Notes under the pieces: model-generated
The model's input: only the letters and a program-made list of their open reading frames with translations
Told to the model about the DNA's origin: nothing
Databases searched by the model: none
Shown here: positions 1 through 8,832 of the stretch, piece by piece
Numbering within the stretch: position 1 is the first letter of the stretch
Layout: each line of letters begins with the position of its first letter
NCBI GenBank assembly: GCA_965652575.1
Contig: CBFGWQ010000017.1
Location: 1-35,838 of the forward strand
DNA length: 35,838 bases
Reading direction: 5' to 3'
From: Arenibacter sp965652575
GTDB lineage: Bacteria > Bacteroidota > Bacteroidia > Flavobacteriales > Flavobacteriaceae
Position numbers and translations under genes: made by a program

Positions 1-43
1 GAAGTCGCACATATTGGTTTTTTGGGTGGGCAAGTGGTTTTAG

Positions 44-1042
44 TTAATAAAACCTACTATAATCCGATCTTCCCCTTTCTTTGAACCTTGAAATATCAAA
101 GACTAAAAATAATTCCAACGAATTGGGAATATATTGCTTGGCTTCACCACCAAAGGGCAGTCTATAGTTGAGACCAAATTCAAAGGTTTCCAGGGTAAGG
201 CTGGTGGCAAAACCAATTTCGGAAAAAGAGGCATTTTCCAAATAGTTGAGATGTTCGTTTATGCCAATACTAAAGTTGCCCAGGGTAACGTCCTGATAAA
301 AATCCAACCTGGTATTCGGACCTTGTACGGATACCGCATTGAATAAGTACAAATAGGAATGCTCGGGCAATTTTGCCTGTCCGTATTTATTGATATCCAG
401 TTCATATCCAAATTGCCCGGAAATGAGCATATTTAAATTCACGTTATTTTCACTCTGCTTGGAGGATATCCGTGGCTGGTTCAAATGCTTGAAGGAAAGA
501 CCAAAAAGCGTATTGACATCGTTATGTATGAGTATCGATGCCCCCATATCCAAATAGCCTACATTTTCGGAGGCAGTGATGGGATCGATGGTATTGGCAC
601 TAATTTGGCCCGTAAAGATGTTTATCTGATCCTGAAAGGTAAGATTGTTAAAATCGTATCTGTAATTGCTATAGCCGGCCGTTATTCCGGGATATATGAT
701 CCAATCGTTTTTCAAAACCAATTTATACATATAGCTCAATGCAGCAGAAGTATAATTAAATCCCGAATTGTTCAGGTTGTTATTGAACAGATCTACGCCC
801 AGTTGAAAATTGTATTCCTTAAAGGCCGTTGAGCCAAAGGCATATTTATGTTGGGATTGGTTGCCCTGGCTTTGACTGGCAAATTCGGCCAATACGCCTA
901 TCCGTGTTTTATCCTTAAAGGCGTGAAAACTGGGGTTTAGGGATGCCGGCACCTTACTAAGGTTATGTACAAATTTTTCCTGGGCACTGGTCCCCAACGA
1001 AATAAGAACAATTAGTAGGGTTATTAGATCAAGTCTTCTCAT
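44..1042 (-). CDS. PorP/SprF-family type IX secretion membrane protein
   Basis: This is a 332-residue outer-membrane beta-barrel protein of the PorP/SprF family. Known members work with the type IX secretion system, and SprF is specifically needed to put the adhesin SprB on the cell surface. An N-terminal signal peptide is visible (hydrophobic LLIVLISLGTSAQ, cleavage probably after SAQ). It is followed by the family-typical VPASLNPSFHAF segment and alternating aromatic barrel strands up to the C-terminus. The ATG lies only 2 nt after the stop of the giant adhesin gene upstream, so the two are almost certainly co-transcribed and probably translationally coupled. That pairing, a type B sorting-domain protein followed by a PorP/SprF protein, points to this protein being the dedicated partner of that adhesin (inference). 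Length is normal and no disruption is seen. Confidence 0.93.
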   Translation of the reverse strand: MRRLDLITLLIVLISLGTSAQEKFVHNLSKVPASLNPSFHAFKDKTRIGVLAEFASQSQGNQSQHKYAFGSTAFKEYNFQLGVDLFNNNLNNSGFNYTSAALSYMYKLVLKNDWIIYPGITAGYSNYRYDFNNLTFQDQINIFTGQISANTIDPITASENVGYLDMGASILIHNDVNTLFGLSFKHLNQPRISSKQSENNVNLNMLISGQFGYELDINKYGQAKLPEHSYLYLFNAVSVQGPNTRLDFYQDVTLGNFSIGINEHLNYLENASFSEIGFATSLTLETFEFGLNYRLPFGGEAKQYIPNSLELFLVFDISRFKERGRSDYSRFY

Positions 1043-1044
1043 CT

Positions 1045-4000
1045 CTATCTTAATATTGAGGCTTCGCCCGTTTTGGTTATTTGGTTATTATCTCTTGTGG
1101 TTCCTACAAACAGATATCTGAAGGATGTGTTCTTATAGGGCTTCCCGGAACTATAATTGCCGTTCCAACCCCAATTTACGGGCATGGTTTCGTAGTCATA
1201 GGCAACACTATAGACCAGAGCTCCCCACATATCATAAATCTGAAAGGTAAAGGAGGCTATTCCCGTAAATTCGCCCTGGAAGTAATCGTTTATGCCATCG
1301 GTATTGGCAGAGAAAACATTGGGGAACATTACGTCGTAACCGTTGCCCACCTGTACATCCTGTTGCACCGTTTTACTACAGCCCTGATCGTTGAACAATG
1401 TTAGGGTGGTGGTAAAAATGCCAGGATAGCTAAATACATGCGTGGTCATTGTTCCGTCCGCAGTGGGATCTACATTGATAATGGGGCTTCCATCACCAAA
1501 ATCCCACGAAGCATTGCCATAACCAGCTTCACTGGTGATGCTGAACCGAATATCCTCTTTGGCCATTAAAAGACCGGTAATTTCATATTCGTCCGAACTA
1601 TAGGTGAACGAAGGGTCTGTTACCCCGGCACTTATCGGCATGGTTATTCCACATCCTTGGTCATTTACCACATTAAGACTGGCATTCTCCATCGGACTTC
1701 CAATTTGGACGGCATAGGTATTGGTTCCCGTTTTTACGGAAGGTACCAAGGCACCTTCATAGTAAAAGCTCAAATCTCCGGGTTGGCTGTTAAAAACGGA
1801 CACCGTAATACTTCCCGGATTTCCCAAACAAAGCGACTCGTCCAAATAAGGTCCGTCCAATAGCTGTAACGATTCCGCTTTGTTGATGGTGATGATTTCC
1901 TGATAGTAATAGGCCGGGTCGGCATTGGTACAACCATTTATATTACTGGTAATGGTAAGTCTTAACCTTCCTTCTTCCAATCCGTTCAATTGTGTTATGT
2001 TCTGGCCAATAGGAGTAAACACCGGATCGGGATCGTTGGCCGTACCGGCAGTTTCCTTCTCCCATACAATAGAATATGGTCTTAGGCCACCGCTAACCGT
2101 AATGGTAATGGCCCCGTCATTGGCAGCACCACAGCTTACCGGGGTGATTGTCCTGTTTACGGCTATTGGCGCATAGGTGGTATTGAAGGTAAACTCAATT
2201 TCCTCGGAAGAACAATCATTACTGTCGGTGACGGTCAACCAATATGAACCCGGTACCGCATCAAAACTGGTAATGTCCTGGGCCACAAAATTGTTGGGAC
2301 CCCTCCAATCATAAAAGTAATATGGGTTGTTGTTTCCGTCCATAAAGGGTTTTCCCCCAGTTATTAAATTGGTATTGAGGCTAAAGGCGAATTCAGTTTC
2401 GCAAGGTGGAATGGTATATGATTTGGCACCGTTGTAATCCATGGCTTCATAACTGTCCATGGTAAAGGTTTGTACCACACATTGGTTGGCATCGGTTACG
2501 GCTATCACATGACTGCTATTGGAAAGCGAGCTAATGGTAATTTGCGTATTATTGAAGATTACAGCTGTTCCGTTATCCAGTATATATTGATAAGGTGCCG
2601 TACCGCCCTGTACGCTAAAGGTAAATTCACGTCCTGCACTGGCATCCACACAACTTCCGTTGCCCGTAGTAATGGCAGTGGCACTAAAAATGGCCGGGGC
2701 CGTGATATCAAAAGTCTGTCTCACCGTACACGGTGCATTGGCATCGCTATTGGTATCGATAATGACCACTTCATAGCTGCCTCCCCCTAAATTGGTAAGA
2801 CTGGTATTATTGGTGGCATAACTGGTTCCGTTTTTGTACCAGTTTATCTGCAATTGGCTGCTGGGGTCGGCACTTATCTGTATGCTTATTTCGGCATTGG
2901 CGTCACCGGCACATTGTAATTGCTGGTTGATCACCTGGGCACTACTTATTTCCAATTGGGCTTTGGATGCTACATTGGCCGTATAGGTCGTTGAACAGCC
3001 AAGTTGGTCCGTTACGGATAGTACATATACTCCGGGGGCCAGATTGGAAATGTTCTGTGTGGTAAAGTTGGCATTGTCGGGGCCCGTCCAACTAAAGTTG
3101 TAGGGTGGATATCCACCGGTAACTGTAGTGGCCCCTATGTTTAGACTAATACTACCGTCGTTTTGACCAAAACAAGTGGCATTTTCCACTACCACCGAAG
3201 CCTGGTCAAATTGTAGCCCTAACGGCAAGGTTACGGATTGCGATTCCTGTATGCTACAAGAGGCATCCTGTACACTTATGTTGTAGGTAGCACCCCCAAT
3301 TAAATCGGTATAGGTAATATTTGGATTGTTGGAAGTCTGCACAGAGGTAGTACCATTGGGCCTTGTAAGCGTAAAGGTGAAAGGTGCAATACCTCCGGTG
3401 CTATAGGCCGTAATGGCCGTGTTACAGGTATCCCCGATGTTCAGTGTAAGAACCTCCGGTTCCGATACTATAAAAGGGGAAGAAGTAATTCCACAAAATT
3501 CATTGTACACCGTTAATTGGTAAACTCCGGCCGTAAGATTGTTTATGCTCAAGGTAGAGGCCGTAAAGCTGTTATCCCCTATTTTGGACCATACATAGGT
3601 GTTTGCAACCACATTGGATTGTGTAATTACATTGGAAGTACTAACGTTGGGGTCGGTTCCGGTACTTGCATAGGCCGTAAATCCAATCCCCGCAACTTTG
3701 GCAGTCAATATAATTTCATTGAAATTGGTCGTTGCCACTACAGTGCTTAAATTAGGTCCGGTTGCCGTGTTTATCTGTTGGGCAAGCGCTGTGGCCACTT
3801 CATTATTGTCCTGGGGCTGATTAATACCGTTCAGGGTTACCTGGTGCTCATAGACCTTATTATCGATAATGATACTATAGGTATTGTTCAGGGTTGGGGT
3901 GCCGAAAAGGGATATGGTATTTATTTGCTTTTGGGCCGTATTACCTCCGGTGATCCTGGAGTTGGGAATTACAATACTTCCGTCATTTCCACCATTACAG

Positions 4001-7000
4001 CTTACAGGACTAATATCATTGGCAATAATAGCATCATTATCTATAATGGCATAGGGAATAACGGTTACAATTTTTGGAGAAGTTTCATCCGTACAGGCCA
4101 CACCGTTCAATGTGCTGGTAACCACCCTTTTAAAGTAGGTAGAGGTGGCAAGGGTACTTGGAGGGGTATAATTTGGCTGTGTGGCTCCGGCTACGGCAGT
4201 ATAGGTCTGATTGTCCGGGGAAGACCACCATTGGTAGGTGAGCACACCCGCACCCGTTGCGGATTCCTGTTCCACAATGGCCAAAGGCTGACTTCCTTCG
4301 CATACCGATTGATTGTCCGTTATTTTACCGGCATATACATCATTAAGGGTAACCTGGATAGGGTTGGTCTCCACCACACAGGTCTGGTCCACCAAACTGG
4401 TTCTGGTAATGGTCCGCTTATAATACATGGTAGAAGTTGGGACGGGAGGCGTATAGGAAGCGGAATGTACGGCAAGATCCGTCCATACGCTACCATCAGG
4501 GGAGGCATACCAATCATAGGTCTGGTCCACAAAAGTGCTGCCACCGGTTACGGTCAATGCTCCGGGTACGATCCCTTCGCATATGGTTTGATCGTTCACC
4601 AGGGTCCCCGGCAATAATTCTTCGGCAACCTGTACCACAACGGTATTACTGTCTTCCGTACAGACCACATTATTCAAGGTTGATGATGCAGTCCTTTTGA
4701 AATAGGTAGTGGGATAACTGCCGGCAGCCGGGTCATAGGTGCTGTTAACGGCCCCATTTATGATACCCCAGTTAGTGTTATCCGTAGAGGAATACCACTG
4801 GTATTTCAATATTCCTTCTGCAGTACCGCTTACGGTATTGCCCAAAACGGCGGGATTTTCCCCAAAACATATTTTTTGGTCTCCGGAAATGGTACCTCCG
4901 TCCACATCATTGACAATAATTCTAATTACATTACTTGGTGCATAAGGGGCACATACAACAGCATCCACTGTAGCCTGATAATCCCTACGGTACCATTTAT
5001 CCGCAGTAAAGGCAGATCCAGGGCTATAGGTGGCATTCGTTGCTCCTGTTATTTCAGTAAAGGTAGTGCCATCATTGGACTCGTACCATTGAAAATCCAA
5101 ATAAGGGAGTCCTTCTATGGCGCTGGGGTTGCCCAGGGCCGGGGCCATGGAATTGAGGCAAAGCGTGATATTGTTGCCGATATTGTCCGCTTGGGGCACC
5201 AATACGGTCACGGGATTACTGTTCACCGTACATTCCACTCCGGAAATATCGGTGCTGGTAGTGGTTCTAATGTAGGAAGTGGTACTGTTTACTATATTGG
5301 TCGGAGTATAGTTTATTCCGGTTGCCCCGGATATAGGAGTACCATTGGCATACCATTGGTAGGTCAATGTCTGGCCCGTAGATGGTGCAAGTTCCTCTAT
5401 TGGGCCGGGAACGTCTCCCCTACATATTACTTCTTCATTGGTTCCATTGGTGCCGTTGGCATGGGTGGTACCAATGGTACCTCCTGTGGCATTTCCACCG
5501 TTAATGATGGTCAGGACATTACTGGTTACACTACAGGATTGGCCATTTAAAGTGGAAGTTGTAATTCTTCTGTAGTAGTTGTCCTGTGTTACGGCAGGAG
5601 GATCATAGGTAACGGAGGTTGCTCCCGGAATATCCGAAAATGTCACATTATCACTGGAAATCTGCCATTGGTAGCTTACGGCTCCGGAGGCGATCAACGG
5701 AAAGTTGGCGCTAAAAGGCTGTGGATCCCCACCATTGCATACTTCTGTAGTTCCGGTGGCCCCGGAAGAAAAAGTAATATTATGGCCGGCTGGATTGTCA
5801 AATTTATTTACGTAAACTATAACCGCTGTGGTTATGGCCTCACAAGTGATGCCCTGTAAGGTTGCATTGGCCTTTCTTCTGTAATAGGTCTGTAGCTCCC
5901 CGGTATTTACGGGAGTATAGGTAGCTTGATCGGTATTGGCAATATCGGACCAGGTATTTCCATCCGGGGAACTCTGCCATATATAGTTAATAGTTCCGTT
6001 GGAAACGGCATTGGTGGTACTGATAATAGGATTTATATTTCCATCGCCACATACCGTTTGGGTCTGGGAAATGGATCCTTCGTTTAAAGTTATTAAGGTA
6101 ACCAAGGTTGGAAGGCTGGAAGCCTCACAAATATTTCCATTGTTGGTGTAAGTAACATTTCGCCTGAAATAGGTCGATGTGGCCAATCCGGTGGAAAAGC
6201 TTAGGTTTTCGCCTGCTTCCCCGTTCATCAAGGTGTAATTGATATTATCCGTTGAGGAATACCACTGGAAATTTACGCCCGTTCCGGCAGGTGTACCATT
6301 GGCAACTGTGATGGTTGCCGGGGCTTCATCTTCGCAGACAGCTTGGTCCGCCGATCCCTCGCCACCTGAAATAGCGCCGGCTACAATTATGTTAACCTCA
6401 TTGGTGTAACCCGTACATGCCATGCCGTTCAGGGTGGAGGTATCCAGTCTTCTATATTTGGTAGACATGGCAAGTACTCCAGGGGTATATGTAGGCCCTG
6501 TAGCGGAAGCTATAGGGTTCCAGCTTGTACCATTATCGGTCGAGGCCTCCCATGCATAGGTTAGATTTCCCGGGGCGGTAGTATTCCCTAAACTAATAAT
6601 AGTACTGGGCGCCTGTCCCGCACAAACATTCTGATCATTGCCAATGATCCCCATATTAAGACTGTTTACAAAAACAGTGCTTGCCGTTGAATTTTGGAAA
6701 CAGACTTTGGCGTTATTGGAAACAATGGTCTGTCTTCTATACCGGGTAGTTACCGCAGGTGCCACGGAAAAATTATAAACGGCATTGGTTTCCCCGCTAA
6801 TATTGGTAAAATTACCTGTGGTGGCCGATTGCCATTGATAGCTTATGTTGGGGCCTGCAGCGGTACCGTTGCTTATGGAAATGGAATTGGGCAATTCCCC
6901 GGTGCAGATAGTCTGGTCCGCACTTGCGGTCCCTCCGCTGATTTGACCCAATACGGTAATCCCTATTTCATTGGTATAAGCTGAACAGCTATACCCGTTT

Positions 7001-8571
7001 AAGAGTATGCTGTCCTGTCTTCTAAAAGAAGTGGTCTGTGCAAGGGCAATTGGCTGATAGTCGGCGTTATTGGCCCCTGAAATAGGGGTCCATGAACCTC
7101 CGTTGTATTGTTCCCACTGGTATGAAATAGTACCCGATCCGGAGGCATTGGTGTCCGATGTTATTGCCGATGGAGCTTCGTTGTAACAAACAGTTTCCGT
7201 ACCTGTAATACTTCCTGCTGCAAAATTGGTATAGGTAATGGTGGCCACTGTACTGACTCCTTGGCAACTTGCCCCTGAAACCGTGGTAACCCTTCTAAAT
7301 TGCTCTGTTCCGGGATTTAGATTGGCACTGGCATTGTAGTTGCTCTGAGTGGCACCACTTATGTTTGCCCAGTTACTTCCGTCGTATTTCTGCCATTGGT
7401 AGGTACCGTTGTTTTCCCCGTTGTTTATGGTCAGCAATTGCAATTCATCCAATGAGCATATATTTTGATCGGTGGCCGTACCTCCCAATACGGCAGCATT
7501 TACTATAATGGAAACCGCAGGGGTCTCTTTAAAGCAGCTAAATCCGTTCAGAACGTTGGTCACCCTTCTTTTAAAAGATGTTGTGGTCGATAAGGCAGTA
7601 GGTTGATAAAAATTGTCCGTTGCTCCGGGAATAAGGTCCCACGGACCTGAATCGTTTTTGTACCATTGATAGGTGGTGGTACCGGCCGGAGTAACTGCCA
7701 CATCGCCCGAGGTACTTAATTGTTCCGGTATTTGGGTTGCGCAAACATTTTGACCGGTCCCATCCGTTATGGTACCGGCATATATTTCATTTACGGTAAT
7801 GGTTGCAACGGTACTGATCTGGATACAGGATTCCCCGTTGAGCATGAAGGTGGTCAATCGGCGATATCTACTTGTTCCATTAGGAAAAGTGGGCTTGTCC
7901 ACGACAAGGATTTCCGTATTGGAATTGGCAATGGCGGTCCAGGTTCCGTTTATATCCTTTTCCCATTCAAAAGTCCTGTTTTGGGTAATATTGGAGCCGG
8001 TAATACTGATATTCTGTACGTCGTTGATGGCACAGACCTGTTGGTTTACCCCTGTTCCTCCCGTTAGTGGGGTAAAAGAAATGTTGGCAAGGGCCTGATT
8101 GTCGGTAAGTCCATTTAATCTATTGGCGTTGCCTGCCAATACATAGCGTAAAGTACCATTGGTAGTAGTTGCACCGGGGATAAGTTGAATCCTTATATTT
8201 TCGATGGTGAACACATCCAAAGAACTTTGGGCGTTGGTGGTTATGGTAACTTCCAATCTTGAGGCATTACCGGGGTCTTGGGCCACGGATGCACTGCCAA
8301 TATCGCTACCTGTTTCCGAAAAAGTATTGGCAGATATTTCAAAATTGGAGGGAGCCTCTATGAAGAAGGTAAAGGTACCCGATCCGAAATCCGTGGCCAG
8401 AGTTTCGGTCAGTACCAAGTTGCCAAGATTTAGTTCGGTCTGTGGTAGGTCGCTGCCGCAGGAATCGAAATCGGTATTCTGCAAACTGCTGGTAACCTGA
8501 GCCATGCCATACCAAGCATTGAAACTAAACAACAGAGTTAACAGCAGTAGTTTTTTGGTAGATCGTATCAT
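1045..8571 (-). CDS. Giant multi-repeat T9SS adhesin with type B (gliding motility-associated) C-terminal domain
   Basis: A 2508-residue secreted surface protein. I place the start at 8571, not at an in-frame ATG 14 codons upstream, because AAGGGG lies about 8 nt before this ATG and a normal signal peptide follows (MIRSTKKLLLLTLLFSF, cleavage near GMAQ). Layout: N-terminal beta domain to about residue 165; 14 Ig-like modules of about 96 residues (165-1505), each with a Cys near DQxVC, a YQWY/YQWQ core, an RR strand and a second Cys; SprB-type and related beta repeats (about 1515-2320; markers SCNGGNDGSI, GVYxLxVTD); a PKD domain (SWDFGDGSP, about 2325-2400); and a C-terminal domain (FPNVFSANTDGINDYF, about 2410-2508) of the gliding-motility/CHU_C type B T9SS class. 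Expected role: cell-surface adhesion or gliding, exported with the PorP/SprF protein encoded directly downstream. The ligand is unknown. Confidence 0.93.
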   Translation of the reverse strand: MIRSTKKLLLLTLLFSFNAWYGMAQVTSSLQNTDFDSCGSDLPQTELNLGNLVLTETLATDFGSGTFTFFIEAPSNFEISANTFSETGSDIGSASVAQDPGNASRLEVTITTNAQSSLDVFTIENIRIQLIPGATTTNGTLRYVLAGNANRLNGLTDNQALANISFTPLTGGTGVNQQVCAINDVQNISITGSNITQNRTFEWEKDINGTWTAIANSNTEILVVDKPTFPNGTSRYRRLTTFMLNGESCIQISTVATITVNEIYAGTITDGTGQNVCATQIPEQLSTSGDVAVTPAGTTTYQWYKNDSGPWDLIPGATDNFYQPTALSTTTSFKRRVTNVLNGFSCFKETPAVSIIVNAAVLGGTATDQNICSLDELQLLTINNGENNGTYQWQKYDGSNWANISGATQSNYNASANLNPGTEQFRRVTTVSGASCQGVSTVATITYTNFAAGSITGTETVCYNEAPSAITSDTNASGSGTISYQWEQYNGGSWTPISGANNADYQPIALAQTTSFRRQDSILLNGYSCSAYTNEIGITVLGQISGGTASADQTICTGELPNSISISNGTAAGPNISYQWQSATTGNFTNISGETNAVYNFSVAPAVTTRYRRQTIVSNNAKVCFQNSTASTVFVNSLNMGIIGNDQNVCAGQAPSTIISLGNTTAPGNLTYAWEASTDNGTSWNPIASATGPTYTPGVLAMSTKYRRLDTSTLNGMACTGYTNEVNIIVAGAISGGEGSADQAVCEDEAPATITVANGTPAGTGVNFQWYSSTDNINYTLMNGEAGENLSFSTGLATSTYFRRNVTYTNNGNICEASSLPTLVTLITLNEGSISQTQTVCGDGNINPIISTTNAVSNGTINYIWQSSPDGNTWSDIANTDQATYTPVNTGELQTYYRRKANATLQGITCEAITTAVIVYVNKFDNPAGHNITFSSGATGTTEVCNGGDPQPFSANFPLIASGAVSYQWQISSDNVTFSDIPGATSVTYDPPAVTQDNYYRRITTSTLNGQSCSVTSNVLTIINGGNATGGTIGTTHANGTNGTNEEVICRGDVPGPIEELAPSTGQTLTYQWYANGTPISGATGINYTPTNIVNSTTSYIRTTTSTDISGVECTVNSNPVTVLVPQADNIGNNITLCLNSMAPALGNPSAIEGLPYLDFQWYESNDGTTFTEITGATNATYSPGSAFTADKWYRRDYQATVDAVVCAPYAPSNVIRIIVNDVDGGTISGDQKICFGENPAVLGNTVSGTAEGILKYQWYSSTDNTNWGIINGAVNSTYDPAAGSYPTTYFKRTASSTLNNVVCTEDSNTVVVQVAEELLPGTLVNDQTICEGIVPGALTVTGGSTFVDQTYDWYASPDGSVWTDLAVHSASYTPPVPTSTMYYKRTITRTSLVDQTCVVETNPIQVTLNDVYAGKITDNQSVCEGSQPLAIVEQESATGAGVLTYQWWSSPDNQTYTAVAGATQPNYTPPSTLATSTYFKRVVTSTLNGVACTDETSPKIVTVIPYAIIDNDAIIANDISPVSCNGGNDGSIVIPNSRITGGNTAQKQINTISLFGTPTLNNTYSIIIDNKVYEHQVTLNGINQPQDNNEVATALAQQINTATGPNLSTVVATTNFNEIILTAKVAGIGFTAYASTGTDPNVSTSNVITQSNVVANTYVWSKIGDNSFTASTLSINNLTAGVYQLTVYNEFCGITSSPFIVSEPEVLTLNIGDTCNTAITAYSTGGIAPFTFTLTRPNGTTSVQTSNNPNITYTDLIGGATYNISVQDASCSIQESQSVTLPLGLQFDQASVVVENATCFGQNDGSISLNIGATTVTGGYPPYNFSWTGPDNANFTTQNISNLAPGVYVLSVTDQLGCSTTYTANVASKAQLEISSAQVINQQLQCAGDANAEISIQISADPSSQLQINWYKNGTSYATNNTSLTNLGGGSYEVVIIDTNSDANAPCTVRQTFDITAPAIFSATAITTGNGSCVDASAGREFTFSVQGGTAPYQYILDNGTAVIFNNTQITISSLSNSSHVIAVTDANQCVVQTFTMDSYEAMDYNGAKSYTIPPCETEFAFSLNTNLITGGKPFMDGNNNPYYFYDWRGPNNFVAQDITSFDAVPGSYWLTVTDSNDCSSEEIEFTFNTTYAPIAVNRTITPVSCGAANDGAITITVSGGLRPYSIVWEKETAGTANDPDPVFTPIGQNITQLNGLEEGRLRLTITSNINGCTNADPAYYYQEIITINKAESLQLLDGPYLDESLCLGNPGSITVSVFNSQPGDLSFYYEGALVPSVKTGTNTYAVQIGSPMENASLNVVNDQGCGITMPISAGVTDPSFTYSSDEYEITGLLMAKEDIRFSITSEAGYGNASWDFGDGSPIINVDPTADGTMTTHVFSYPGIFTTTLTLFNDQGCSKTVQQDVQVGNGYDVMFPNVFSANTDGINDYFQGEFTGIASFTFQIYDMWGALVYSVAYDYETMPVNWGWNGNYSSGKPYKNTSFRYLFVGTTRDNNQITKTGEASILR
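4055..8065 (-). repeat. Fourteen tandem Ig-like protein modules inside the adhesin gene
   Basis: The encoded protein holds 14 consecutive modules of roughly 90-100 residues. Each starts with a GGTxS/AGxIT-like strand and DQxxC, passes through a Y-Q-W core followed by a NY/TYxP turn, then a YxRR or FKR strand, and ends LNGxxC plus a hydrophobic strand. The paired cysteines suggest one disulfide per module. Modules are clearly homologous but diverged, so this is a repeat at protein level rather than an exact DNA repeat, which argues for an old, stable array. Confidence 0.85.
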
Positions 8572-8578
8572 GATTTTG

Positions 8579-8586
8579 CCCCTTAA
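8579..8586 (-). promoter_or_regulatory. Shine-Dalgarno-like site deciding the adhesin start
   Basis: Read on the minus strand this is TTAAGGGG, ending about 7 nt before the ATG at 8571. It supports that ATG over the upstream in-frame one, which has no such site and would add 14 residues before the signal peptide. Bacteroidota often do without Shine-Dalgarno sites, so this is supporting evidence only. Confidence 0.5.
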
Positions 8587-8832
8587 TATTATAATCCAAG
8601 TGGATTGGCCCACTTTGTAGGAAAGACCCTATAACGGGGCGACGTTTAGATATATTGCGGATATCCATATCCATTAATAGGGACCGGAACGGTTTTGTTG
8701 TGAAACCTCATTTTATTGTGGTGAAATGGAGGTTTGAACTTTGGGGTTAGCTGCCAAAGCTGTAATCCTTATACATATTCCCCCTGTTCGGGAGCTAACT
8801 TTATAGTTTTGGTCCGTCAGATCATTGACAGC

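Noticed and set aside
1..43. Possible C-terminus of a plus-strand gene at the left edge
   Set aside because: Short open stretches exist in all frames but none is recognisable, and 43 bases are too few to support a call.
3778..4617. 279-codon open frame on the plus strand within the adhesin gene
   Set aside because: It lies opposite the Ig-like repeat coding region, has no domain or signal, and is rich in Gly/Arg/Tyr as expected for the antisense of Thr/Asn/Val-rich repeats.
4876..5550. 224-codon plus-strand open frame
   Set aside because: Antisense to the same repeat array; composition is an echo of the coding strand and no motif is present.
4055..8065. Possible CRISPR array or exact tandem DNA repeat in the adhesin region
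   Set aside because: Repeats are about 290 bp, coding, and diverged at the base level; there are no short identical repeats with unique spacers.
8620..8832. Promoter for the adhesin gene or terminator for the rubredoxin gene
   Set aside because: Some partial inverted repeats and AT-rich stretches are present, but no -7/-33 pair at correct spacing and no hairpin with T-tract could be defended.
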